Of a stretch of 8,468 nucleotides of DNA, positions 1 to 6,225 are shown piece after piece. A program made the position numbers and the translations under genes. The notes below the pieces were generated by a model, which saw only the letters and a list, made by a program, of their open reading frames with translations, made no database searches and had not been told where the DNA came from. Position 1 is the stretch's first letter; each line of letters opens with the position of its first letter. Location of the stretch: assembly GCA_946402595.1 (NCBI GenBank), contig CAMIWY010000052.1, positions 1-8,468 on the forward strand, in the 5' to 3' direction. This stretch comes from an uncultured Clostridia bacterium. GTDB lineage: Bacteria > Bacillota > Clostridia > Peptostreptococcales > Anaerovoracaceae.

Positions 1-39
1 GCATATCCAGCTGCATTGCGGCACAGCTTATACTTTTTT
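1..39 (-). other. Probable frameshift site at an A6 run, with out-of-frame continuation of the DUF2075 gene
   Basis: On the minus strand six A's (complement of 34-39) precede GTATAA, which ends the helicase frame. Reading with one A fewer gives E-K-K-Y-K-L-C-R-N-A-A-G-Y-A, open to the window edge. The LCRNAAGYA stretch resembles the SRxxAGYxW segment that I recall following this point in DUF2075 proteins. The positions fit a one-base homopolymer insertion, whether a real mutation or a sequencing error. A classical -1 slippery heptamer is not in the right phase; a +1 or -2 shift would be needed. Confidence 0.65.
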
Positions 40-1329
40 CTCCAGAATTTTTATTGCACAGATCATTTCATCTACATCGTCAAACATTTTGAAGTCGTAG
101 TTCTCAATCTCGCGTTTTTTCTTTGCTGTGCCATCGAATATCTCTTTCAGATAATTGATATAGTCAGTACCGCCCTGGCACCTCCATTGATCATATAAAA
201 ATTGCTGTACGAACTTCGTATCATATTTCCCGTTGACAATACTATAGAACTGCTCATCATCCATGTCACTGGCGCGAACTCTCTGCCTGTCATCACGGAA
301 TAAAATCTGATTCTTGCTGCATATCATCATCCAGTCGAGTTCTGAATCTTTGTCTGAATCAAGTCCAAGAGCCTTACACGCATCGTTGAACGCCTTATTC
401 TGCAGCATGTTTCCATGATTCTTCCTGCTTTTCAGTCTATGCGCCTCATCAACAATCAGAAGGTCATACTTCTTCTTGCCATTCTTTATATAATTCTTTA
501 CCACATCCGTGGTATCCATAACCATATCAGGATCAAGGGAGCTGATTCTGCTAAACACATCCTTCATAGAACTTCGGAGTGTCTTTTGCGGAAAAACGAT
601 TCCTATCCTTTTGATTTTATCAATACTCTCTGAAGCAATAGCAACCTCTGAATCATCATCATAGTAGTCATCATCTTTAGGGTCTACAATGCTTCTGCTA
701 TTTATATCCGAAAATAGTTTTATCAGATAAACAGCGAGTATCGTTTTCCCGGTCCCCGCACTTCCGGTTACTACAATCGATGCCCCTCTACCCGTTTCAT
801 CATAGGAAGCTAATGCCGACAGGATTTCTTTTTCAGTTTGAATCTGTTCAGAGCCAAGTGATTTATACGGTGAGTACTTAAACAGCTCTGAGTTCTCTAT
901 TTCTTCAATCGATTTCTCAACAACTCCCAGTTTTTTAAGTTTCTTCCATATGTCTTTAAACTTGTCTTCATAAGCACTGCGCTCATAATAATCGTGATCC
1001 TGAATGCCATTGTTCCCATTGAGCAACTTGTACTTCTTATCTGCTGCCATGTGTTTAATGAGAAATGATTCAAGGTCAAGAATGACAGACTTGTTATAAT
1101 CCTCATCTGTGATGATTCTTATCTCTGCCAGTTTGCTCTTTGCGGGATTTGTGAGGTGTTGTTCAGCGCGCCTTGAGATGTTAACGGTTTCGCCCACATA
1201 TGCTTCTGTATCATCATTAAGCACATAAACAACAGGCCAGTTCTCACCGACCCTGGCCCCGTTATGTTTCAGCCTTCTGATGTCATCGACTGAAGAAATA
1301 TCAAAATCTAAAGTCTTTATAAATGCCAT
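28..1329 (-). CDS. GIY-YIG nuclease-like / DUF2075 (Schlafen group 3-like) helicase, apparently 3'-truncated by a frameshift
   Basis: The 433-residue product has an N-terminal GIY-YIG-like module: VVYVLND at 33-39, AYVGET at 43-48, Arg53/Arg54, Glu87 and an Asn around 104. A P-loop NTPase follows, with Walker A GSAGTGKT at 189-196, Walker B LLIVDEAHR at 290-298 and a DDRQR motif at 346-350. This order is that of DUF2075 proteins, superfamily-1-type helicases related to the Schlafen group 3 domain, here fused to a possible nuclease. An acidic insert (217-227) follows the Walker A region. The family usually runs longer. The frame stops at Val433, but the frame one base over continues with YKLCRNAAGYA to the window edge, so the C-terminal part is probably lost or out of frame. 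The ATG lies 2 bases after the MazG-like stop, with only a weak ribosome binding site (GGAT). It is clearly AT-richer than the adjacent MazG-like gene. A DNA or RNA target and a defence role are possible but unproven. Confidence 0.85.
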   Translation of the reverse strand: MAFIKTLDFDISSVDDIRRLKHNGARVGENWPVVYVLNDDTEAYVGETVNISRRAEQHLTNPAKSKLAEIRIITDEDYNKSVILDLESFLIKHMAADKKYKLLNGNNGIQDHDYYERSAYEDKFKDIWKKLKKLGVVEKSIEEIENSELFKYSPYKSLGSEQIQTEKEILSALASYDETGRGASIVVTGSAGTGKTILAVYLIKLFSDINSRSIVDPKDDDYYDDDSEVAIASESIDKIKRIGIVFPQKTLRSSMKDVFSRISSLDPDMVMDTTDVVKNYIKNGKKKYDLLIVDEAHRLKSRKNHGNMLQNKAFNDACKALGLDSDKDSELDWMMICSKNQILFRDDRQRVRASDMDDEQFYSIVNGKYDTKFVQQFLYDQWRCQGGTDYINYLKEIFDGTAKKKREIENYDFKMFDDVDEMICAIKILEKKV

Positions 1330-1331
1330 TA

Positions 1332-1646
1332 CTACAGATCCGTATACTTGGTGCTCACACCTCTTGCCTTATCCACTGGATACTTCCTCTTGGTTTTCTC
1401 CAGCTTGTTCATCACGATCTCTTCAATGTCCACATCAATCCTGTCTGCAAGCATGACGCAGTAGCTGATGACATCGGCCAGCTCCTCGCATAGGTGCTCC
1501 TTATCGAACTCATTGTTCCACTGGAAGCATTCCAGCAGTTCCCCTGCCTCTATGCTGATGGACTTGGCCAGGTTCTCAGGTGTGTGGAACTGGTCCCAGT
1601 CACGTTCTTCATTGAATTCGCGAAAAGCCTGTTTGAGTTTATCCAT
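1332..1646 (-). CDS. MazG-like nucleotide pyrophosphohydrolase
   Basis: This 104-residue all-alpha protein carries the MazG/dUTPase-superfamily metal-binding pattern: EAGELLE near residues 33-39 followed by EELADV near 55-60. The N-terminal segment ERDWDQFHTPENLAKSI is typical of the short MazG-like (RS21-C6/dCTPase-type) proteins. Such enzymes hydrolyse NTPs or dNTPs, often non-canonical ones, to the monophosphate and pyrophosphate using Mg2+; the exact substrate cannot be read from sequence. Its ATG overlaps the 3' end of the rhodanese gene by 8 bases, with an AAAGGAC-like ribosome binding site inside that gene. The helicase ATG follows 2 bases after its TAG stop, which suggests co-translation. 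GC content is like the core genes rather than the helicase. A house-cleaning role is the default; a defence role with the neighbouring helicase is speculative. Confidence 0.88.
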   Translation of the reverse strand: MDKLKQAFREFNEERDWDQFHTPENLAKSISIEAGELLECFQWNNEFDKEHLCEELADVISYCVMLADRIDVDIEEIVMNKLEKTKRKYPVDKARGVSTKYTDL

Positions 1647-1965
1647 TATGTTTAGGTCCTTTGTATTTATTGATCCCGCCGATGTTCTTCACATTGGTGT
1701 AACCGGCATTCCTGAGTGCTGCAACTGCTCTGCCGCTCCGTCTTCCGGTCAGGCAATATGTGTAAATCGGAGCATTCTTGTCATTTACAACTGAGCCTAT
1801 CTCCCCGATCCTGTTCACATCAAGATTGACAGCGCCTGGTATATGACCAGCTGCAAATTCGTCTGCGCCTCTCACATCTATAAGGACTGCGCCTTCAGTA
1901 TTACGCACTTCTTCAAGTGCTGCATTTATGTTCGTGCCTCCGAAGAGTTTGTCAAGAATGCCCAT
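1639..1965 (-). CDS. Single-domain rhodanese-like sulfurtransferase
   Basis: The 108-residue protein is a complete single rhodanese domain. It shows LIDVRGADEF at 28-37, HIPGAVNLDV at 41-50 and the active-site loop CLTGRRS starting at Cys71, followed by the usual A-L-R-N-A-G-Y-T-N-V tail and a family-typical glycine-rich end. Cys71 would carry a persulfide, so sulfur transfer or thiosulfate sulfurtransferase activity is likely; there is no signal peptide, so it should be cytosolic. It lies 9 bases downstream of the iron-sulfur flavoprotein gene, and no clear Shine-Dalgarno sequence precedes its ATG (the upstream bases read AACTTAGTT), which suggests translational coupling. Its last 8 bases are shared with the start of the MazG-like gene. 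The physiological sulfur donor and acceptor are unknown. Confidence 0.9.
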   Translation of the reverse strand: MGILDKLFGGTNINAALEEVRNTEGAVLIDVRGADEFAAGHIPGAVNLDVNRIGEIGSVVNDKNAPIYTYCLTGRRSGRAVAALRNAGYTNVKNIGGINKYKGPKHNG

Positions 1966-1974
1966 AACTAAGTT

Positions 1975-2511
1975 CTATATACTCTTTCCAAGTTCATAAG
2001 CCTGTTGCGGATACTTGGTGCCTCTCGTCATGGATGGCGAGCCGCATCCTCCTCCGAGCACCATGCCGCAGTCTTCGAACTGCATGTAGCTGCAGATCTG
2101 CTTATAGTATGCCTCAGTTACCTTGAATACCGTATCCGTATTGTCCCATGCAACTGCAAGCAGCGCTGTCTTCTTGTGCATCGATGTCAGTTCCATAGTG
2201 AAACTGTAGAATCTGTCAATGCACATCTTCAGTGGTGCCGGCCAGTTGTAGTAATAGACAGGCATGACGAATACGATCATGTCAGTCTTTGCAATAAGCG
2301 GCTTCAGTTCATTCTCATAGTCATCGTTCAGCACGCATGCGCCTGACATGCCGCAGTGTCCGCAGCCGAGACATGGCTTGATGTTCTTTCTGATCACGTT
2401 ATATACAGTGACCTCGTGTCCGTTCTCCTCAGCTCCGCGGATGAATTCGTCTGCCAACATATTGGATGAACCTTTGATGTTGCCACTGCTTTCAAGTACT
2501 AATATCTTCAT
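1975..2511 (-). CDS. NADPH-dependent FMN reductase / iron-sulfur flavoprotein-like
   Basis: This 178-residue flavodoxin-fold protein starts with MKILVLESSG and the phosphate-binding loop SSGNIKGSSN (8-17), expected to hold FMN. It has a compact cysteine motif, CLGCGHCGMSGAC, with Cys47, 50, 53 and 59. This spacing matches the 4Fe-4S ligands of archaeal and clostridial iron-sulfur flavoproteins and is also seen in related NAD(P)H-dependent FMN reductases. The PVYYYNWPAPLKMCIDRFY segment at 84-102 is the family flavin-loop signature. It probably moves electrons to an unidentified acceptor or reduces quinones or oxygen species in the cytosol. It is the first gene of the left operon. The ATG at 2511 has a GAGAGGGG ribosome binding site and a candidate promoter about 40 bases upstream. 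The cluster itself cannot be confirmed from sequence. Confidence 0.87.
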   Translation of the reverse strand: MKILVLESSGNIKGSSNMLADEFIRGAEENGHEVTVYNVIRKNIKPCLGCGHCGMSGACVLNDDYENELKPLIAKTDMIVFVMPVYYYNWPAPLKMCIDRFYSFTMELTSMHKKTALLAVAWDNTDTVFKVTEAYYKQICSYMQFEDCGMVLGGGCGSPSMTRGTKYPQQAYELGKSI

Positions 2512-2550
2512 TCAGTTCCCCTCTCAAGTTTCAATATCGCTGTTAATCCA

Positions 2551-2579
2551 ATAATACCATAAGAGCAGTCATCAATGAA
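2551..2579 (-). promoter_or_regulatory. Candidate sigma-70-type promoter for the left operon
   Basis: On the minus strand TTCATT (2579-2574) is separated by 17 bases from TATTAT (2556-2551), which is directly preceded by TGG, an extended -10 element. Transcription would begin near 2544, leaving a leader of about 33 bases before the iron-sulfur flavoprotein ATG with a GAGAGGGG ribosome binding site. The match is good at -10 and moderate at -35. No start site was mapped. Confidence 0.45.
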
Positions 2580-2615
2580 TTTGTTTACCATCCACAGCCG
2601 GAAAGACCTCTCATG

Positions 2616-2638
2616 TGGTAAAATTGGAATGAAGAGGA
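2616..2638 (+). promoter_or_regulatory. Possible extended -10 element and ribosome binding site of the MBL-fold gene
   Basis: TGGTAAAAT at 2616-2624 fits an extended -10 box, but no -35 box is seen at the usual distance. GAGGA at 2634-2638 lies 5 bases before ATG 2644 and decides the start. The in-frame ATG at 2575 would place translation inside the opposing promoter and has no ribosome binding site. Confidence 0.35.
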
Positions 2639-2643
2639 AGACT

Positions 2644-3480
2644 ATGAAAATACATGTATTACATTGCGGATATATAAGAGTTGCTGACTGCGTCCCTTCA
2701 GGAAGCAGCAACAGCGCAAGAGATCTTGGGCGTGCCCTGACGATGCCGGACAGCAAACGCGTAACGCTTCCGGTAAGTGTATATCTCATCGAGCACCCAT
2801 CTGGTCTCTATCTTGTTGATACAGGCTGGAGCAGGGATATAAGCCCTGAGGGAGTGTATTCAAAGAAGGCTGCAGAGAGCGTGCTGCCGTCTTATCTTGT
2901 GCAGATGTATCACCCATATGTACCGCAGGGCATGGCCGTTCATGAGCAGCTTGAATCCATGGGTATAAGGCAGGAAGACATCGCTGCCGCCCTCATAACC
3001 CATTTCGATGCCGATCATGTGTCAGGGCTCAGGCACCTAAGCAGAGTCAGCAGGAAAATAATGCCCGAGGAAGAAAGATACTGGGCGGTCAGGACCAAGT
3101 ACAGTGTAAGGCAGCCTGATGATCTGTGGGATTTCCCAGGTACGGAGTATCCGTACTACAGAGGATACCTGCTCGGTCCTGATGACCGGGCAGTGGATAT
3201 AACCGGAGATGAGAGCCTCATGATGGTCAAGCTCTCCGGTCATACCGACGGGCAGGCCGGCATACTTATACGAAACGGCAGCCGCTATGCACTGCTGGCA
3301 GCTGATGCAGCCTATTCATCGTATAACTGGGAGACCATGACGCCTCCGGGCCTTGGCGCCGACAGGGGTTCCCAGCTTAGATCTCTTAAGTGGCTATCTA
3401 AAACAGCTGCAGATCCTTCATGTGTGAAGGTGCTCTGCAGCCATGATCCTGAAGTCAGGCCGGGAGTCATAGAAATATAG
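2644..3480 (+). CDS. MBL-fold metallo-hydrolase, N-acyl-homoserine lactonase-like
   Basis: The 278-residue product (start chosen at ATG 2644 from its GAGGA ribosome binding site) has the metallo-beta-lactamase order of AHL-lactonase-like enzymes: VSVYLIEHPSG, then LYLVDTGW near 55-62, the metal motif THFDADHVSG around 119-128, SGHTDGQAG with His200, AADAAYS with Asp221 and a late CSHDPE His at 267. The usual HxHxDH motif reads HxDxDH, a variant I recall in a Bacillota subgroup, so one zinc ligand differs from the classical set. It should be a soluble metal-dependent hydrolase. Lactone hydrolysis is only the family name, and the true substrate may be another ester or lactone. It is the only plus-strand gene, divergent from the iron-sulfur flavoprotein and convergent with the broken acetyltransferase, 31 bases from its end. 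No hairpin terminator is obvious there. Confidence 0.85.
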   Translation: MKIHVLHCGYIRVADCVPSGSSNSARDLGRALTMPDSKRVTLPVSVYLIEHPSGLYLVDTGWSRDISPEGVYSKKAAESVLPSYLVQMYHPYVPQGMAVHEQLESMGIRQEDIAAALITHFDADHVSGLRHLSRVSRKIMPEEERYWAVRTKYSVRQPDDLWDFPGTEYPYYRGYLLGPDDRAVDITGDESLMMVKLSGHTDGQAGILIRNGSRYALLAADAAYSSYNWETMTPPGLGADRGSQLRSLKWLSKTAADPSCVKVLCSHDPEVRPGVIEI

Positions 3481-3511
3481 GTCTCTTGCATCCGGCCATT
3501 GTCACTGTCAA

Positions 3512-4054
3512 TTATTGTCTCTCTTCGCGAAGTATCGCATACTCAAGCTCGTCCTCCCAGCTCGGGACTCCGTGCCTGACGTATCTGACCTTCTTCCTGT
3601 AGTGTGCCTCGCACCGCATCCCGCAGTTCTCCATCGCCTTCCATGAGGCAATATTGTCAGGGTTGCAGAGCGCTGAGACACGGTGCACGCCAATGGTGTC
3701 GAAGGCATAGTCTATCATTGCCCTTGTCATTTCCGTAGCAAGATGCTGCCCTCAGTACGGCTGCAGCAGGAGCCATCCCAGCATTGCAGTATCCGTCTCC
3801 CCATCCATGTGGAATCTCGCGCGGCCTATCTTCTGCTGAGTTTCCCTGAGTATCACTGCCATCTCGCAGCTTACAAGAGGCACTTCATCCAAGTCGGACA
3901 CTATCCTCTCAAGATGCTTCTGTGCCTTCTCTTCGTCCATGATATCATTCGGCATGTATCTGAGTATCTCTTCGTCAGAGTACAGCCTGTAGATAATGTC
4001 AAAGTCATCCATCGTGAACGGACGCAGCATCAGTCTCTCAGTCTCAATGATCAT
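3512..4054 (-). pseudogene. GNAT acetyltransferase (RimJ/RimL type) interrupted by an in-frame TGA
   Basis: Reading from ATG 4054, the frame encodes a RimJ/RimL-like GNAT start (IETERLMLRPFTMDDF) and runs 100 residues to LLLQPY, then meets TGA at 3754-3752. The same frame continues without further stops for 79 residues: GQHLATE, then MIDYAF, HRVSALCNPDNIASWKAMENCGM and a normal C-terminus ending at TAA 3512. The joined 180-codon frame has the usual family length. The TGA sits where relatives have Trp in the PxYWGxGxATE acetyl-CoA-binding segment, so it is most simply a TGG-to-TGA nonsense mutation. Other genes here end in TGA and use TGG for Trp, so recoding is unlikely. Reinitiation at ATG 3730 would give a fragment lacking the N-terminal half of the fold. 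A GGGGG ribosome binding site overlaps the upstream ybaK-like stop. Confidence 0.8.
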
Positions 4055-4067
4055 GCCCGTATGCCCC

Positions 4068-4544
4068 CTATATAGTCACATTCACCCAGCACACCGGGTC
4101 TGACAGCTTCTCGAGTTCATCAACAGTGAGCTCGACGACCGAGTCCTCTCCGCCTATTCCCGGGAACACGGTCTCCCCAATATGCTTTCTTATTGACAGG
4201 TCAAGGTACAGCCTTGCCGTATCCTTAAGGCAGAACGGATTGATCGTTCCGGCGATGTGGCCTACGAGTTCTTCAGTCTGCTCGGCAGGAAGCATGGTCG
4301 GCCTGAAGCCGAACACGTCCCTGAACTTGCCGTTATTGACTCTGGCCCTGCCGGATGCGATCACAACAACGGCTGTTCCGCCCTTGCCTTTGAATGCGAG
4401 GCCCTTGCATATCCTGTCCACGTCAACTCCGAGAGCGATCGCTGTGCTCTCAGCAGTAATGTCTGTATTCTTGAAGTCTATTATACGGTCTTCCATTCCC
4501 TTTCCAGCGAGGAATTCCCGGCATTTCGCTTCTGCAGTATTCAC
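4068..4544 (-). CDS. YbaK/EbsC-family aminoacyl-tRNA deacylase (GTG start)
   Basis: The 158-residue protein is a single YbaK/aa-tRNA editing domain, the fold used to hydrolyse mischarged Pro- or Cys-tRNAs. Visible hallmarks are the TAESTAIALGVDVDRICKGLAFKG segment with the conserved Lys47, the VIASGRARVN strand with a basic patch, and GHIAGTINPFCL near 95-106, equivalent to the GxxxGxxxPFG loop. A deacylase acting in trans in the cytosol is likely; whether it is YbaK-, ProX- or YeaK-like cannot be settled. The start codon is GTG, with AAGGAG 8 bases upstream inside the end of the DUF438-type gene and only 2 bases between that stop and this start. Translational coupling is likely. The GNAT pseudogene follows 13 bases downstream. 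Confidence 0.87.
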   Translation of the reverse strand: MNTAEAKCREFLAGKGMEDRIIDFKNTDITAESTAIALGVDVDRICKGLAFKGKGGTAVVVIASGRARVNNGKFRDVFGFRPTMLPAEQTEELVGHIAGTINPFCLKDTARLYLDLSIRKHIGETVFPGIGGEDSVVELTVDELEKLSDPVCWVNVTI

Positions 4545-4546
4545 TG

Positions 4547-5587
4547 TTATTTCTCCTTCAGAAAGTGCTCCTTAGCGAATTCCATATCCTGGACATATTC
4601 GAGGGTCCCGACGTAATTGCCGTCAGTGTCTCTAACGGCCATGTACCTTACCAGCACAGTGCGTCCGCCTTTCTCCATCCATACAGGCACCTCATCCCTC
4701 TTGCCGGTCCTGAAGTCTTCGATTATGGCTCTTACCATCGGCTCGACCTTAGGCGGATGGCAGGTCCACACTTCCCTGTCTATTGCCATCTCAGGCCTCT
4801 TGAACAGTTTAGGTCCCTCATTGAAGAACCTGTTTATGTTCTGATCATCCACGAAGGTAATCTCAGCAGGTATTGTGTTGAGAAGTGCTCTCAGCTGATC
4901 TGCTGTCATGTGGCCTCCCGGCAGTACTATCTCGGCATCAGATACTGAGGCACTGCGTCCGGTCACGCCTTCAGCCTCCGCTTCCTCCCAGACAGCACGC
5001 TCGATGCCGAAACATATATCGTAGTCCATCGAGTCGCGGTATATGCCCTTCCACTCTTCAGGCGTGAAGTTGACTGCGCATATAGGGAAAAGGATGTTCT
5101 CCTCCTTGGATATCATCTGCTCGGCGCGGGCCATGACGGCATTAAGCCTGTCATTCCACTGATCATCATGCACAGGATCCTTCTCAAGAGCGCCCATCTC
5201 GTCTCTTATCTCATCATCCTCTGTCCAGAGGAACCCGGACGGGCCGGTGATGTCGTACCTGGCATCCAGTAGAGGATACAGAAGGTCCCCCTTGGATGCA
5301 TAATGGATGGATACCTGACGCATCTCTCTGAGCTCATCAGTCACATCCTGCCCCAGGGCGAGTTTGCCCCTTGTCTTCTCGATAAGGGCTGCCAGCACCT
5401 TGTTCTCTCTGACGTAAGTGTTCAGAGGATGCCCCGGGATGTCTGTAAGCTCAGCGCATGCAGCTTCTTTCGCGACATACTTTTCCTTAGGTACTGACTT
5501 ATGCAGCTCCTTCTGTTTGTCCAGCATGGCCTGCACTTCTTCCTCTGTTCTCGCTATCTTGTCATCATAATGTGTCCGGATGCTCAT
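4547..5587 (-). CDS. DUF438-family protein: degenerate hemerythrin-like domain plus C-terminal PAS domain
   Basis: The 346-residue product follows the layout of DUF438 (COG2461) proteins. A helical hemerythrin-like region spans about 50-200 (PGHPLNTYVRENKVL, IHYASKGDLLYPLLD, GPSGFLWTEDDEIRDE, KEENILFPICAVNFTPEEW). A PAS domain of the PAS_10 type spans about 226-337 (TADQLRALLNTIPAEITFVDD, then CHPPK at 276-280 and a RDTDGNYVGTLEYVQD end). The first 50 residues are charged and helical and I do not recognise the LCDVHA-type DUF438 segment there, so that domain is missing or strongly diverged. As I recall the family, HPVHTF and HYxRKENLLFP are the usual forms; here Asn56 and Gly100 replace a His and a Glu that would bind metal. 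It may sense oxygen, redox or a ligand in the cytosol, but no output domain is present. It is followed 2 bases later by the ybaK-like gene. The ribosome binding site GAGAGG is 10 bases before the ATG. Confidence 0.83.
   Translation of the reverse strand: MSIRTHYDDKIARTEEEVQAMLDKQKELHKSVPKEKYVAKEAACAELTDIPGHPLNTYVRENKVLAALIEKTRGKLALGQDVTDELREMRQVSIHYASKGDLLYPLLDARYDITGPSGFLWTEDDEIRDEMGALEKDPVHDDQWNDRLNAVMARAEQMISKEENILFPICAVNFTPEEWKGIYRDSMDYDICFGIERAVWEEAEAEGVTGRSASVSDAEIVLPGGHMTADQLRALLNTIPAEITFVDDQNINRFFNEGPKLFKRPEMAIDREVWTCHPPKVEPMVRAIIEDFRTGKRDEVPVWMEKGGRTVLVRYMAVRDTDGNYVGTLEYVQDMEFAKEHFLKEK
4553..4558 (-). promoter_or_regulatory. Shine-Dalgarno site fixing the GTG start of the ybaK-like gene
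   Basis: AAGGAG on the minus strand lies within the last codons of the hemerythrin-PAS gene, 8 bases before GTG 4544. It supports the GTG over any later ATG, because the next residues already match the family N-terminus. Confidence 0.6.
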
Positions 5588-5618
5588 AATTCAGCTGCCT
5601 CTCTGCGGTTCTGTTTTT

Positions 5619-6203
5619 TTATTCTTTTCTCAGTGCCTCTATCGCACGTGTGCATGCACTGTAGGCGATGATCCTTGCGTTCTCTATCGCCTGCTCTTCT
5701 TCTGAGAGTTCAGGTGCCGGTGCAGCTTCCATCTCAGCATCAGCGACCAGCGCCACAGCCTGCTCTGCATCCTGAGCCGGTATATCAGCAGGCTTCACCT
5801 TCTCCATCACACGTCTGATCTCTTCTTCGACTGATGCGTCATCAAGTCTTCTGTCGTTGATGAACAGCATGAGGCTCTTGAGGTTATTGACCATCGACTC
5901 ATGTTCCATCGTATACAGTATGGATCCCTCAACCTCAGGCATCGCCTTGAGTTCTTCGATACCGATGCTGATCTCCTTGATGGCCTTAGCATCACTTACA
6001 ATGCCCTGTACTTTCTCCTTTGCTCCGAATGAGATGGCCGCTGCCTGCTTCTTAGCGCTCTGTGTCAGCTCCTTGACCTTGCTGTTTTCTTCACTCAGTT
6101 CCTTAGCCTTGTCCATGACTTCGCCTGCTACTGTCTTAGCAGCATCGGTTGCATCCTCTGCCAGGTCTTTAGCTCTTTCAAGGTATTCTTCTAACTTTCC
6201 CAT
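5619..6203 (-). CDS. Hypothetical alanine/lysine/glutamate-rich helical protein (LEA-like or coiled-coil)
   Basis: I do not recognise a named family. The 194-residue protein has no signal peptide or membrane segment. Residues 5-75 form an alanine-, lysine- and glutamate-rich amphipathic region (AKDLAEDATDAAKTVAGEV, DKAKELSEENSKVKEL, AKKQAAA, AKEKVQG). It looks like group 3 LEA or apolipoprotein-type helices. A more structured helical segment follows at 77-140 (IEELKAMPEVEGSILYTMEHESMVNNL and so on), then an Ala/Pro/Glu-rich linker (144-168) and a final helix with Cys184. It may coat membranes or proteins, act as a stress protectant or be a scaffold; this is inference. It lies 22 bases after the LURP-one gene, with a GAGGA ribosome binding site, and 31 bases before the DUF438-type gene, so a shared transcript is likely. 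Confidence 0.72.
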   Translation of the reverse strand: MGKLEEYLERAKDLAEDATDAAKTVAGEVMDKAKELSEENSKVKELTQSAKKQAAAISFGAKEKVQGIVSDAKAIKEISIGIEELKAMPEVEGSILYTMEHESMVNNLKSLMLFINDRRLDDASVEEEIRRVMEKVKPADIPAQDAEQAVALVADAEMEAAPAPELSEEEQAIENARIIAYSACTRAIEALRKE

Positions 6204-6225
6204 TGTTCCTCACCTTTCGTGTTTA

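Noticed and set aside
28..39. Classical -1 programmed frameshift heptamer in the helicase gene
   Set aside because: The AAAAAAG run is not in the A-AAA-AAG phase, and the -1 frame does not give the family-like continuation.
2575..2643. Upstream in-frame ATG extending the MBL-fold gene by 23 residues
   Set aside because: No ribosome binding site, it would lie across the opposing promoter, and the extra residues do not resemble the family N-terminus, which begins at MKIHVLHCGYI.
2508..2789. 93-residue minus-strand frame over the divergent region
   Set aside because: Mostly antisense to the MBL gene, low-complexity composition, and it runs over the promoter and start of the flavoprotein gene.
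3481..3511. Possible bidirectional terminator between the convergent genes (ATTG...CAAT)
   Set aside because: The stem is only about four base pairs with no T run.
3752..3754. TGA read as selenocysteine or Trp by an altered code
   Set aside because: Other genes here end in TGA and use TGG for Trp, no SECIS-like hairpin was noticed, and GNAT enzymes have no known selenocysteine at this site.
4126..4575. 149-residue plus-strand frame opposite the ybaK-like gene
   Set aside because: Antisense shadow of a well-supported gene; the product has no recognisable motif and is Ser/Pro-rich as expected for shadows.
5611..5621. T run on the plus strand suggesting a terminator
   Set aside because: No GC-rich stem precedes it, and the neighbouring genes are transcribed in the opposite direction.
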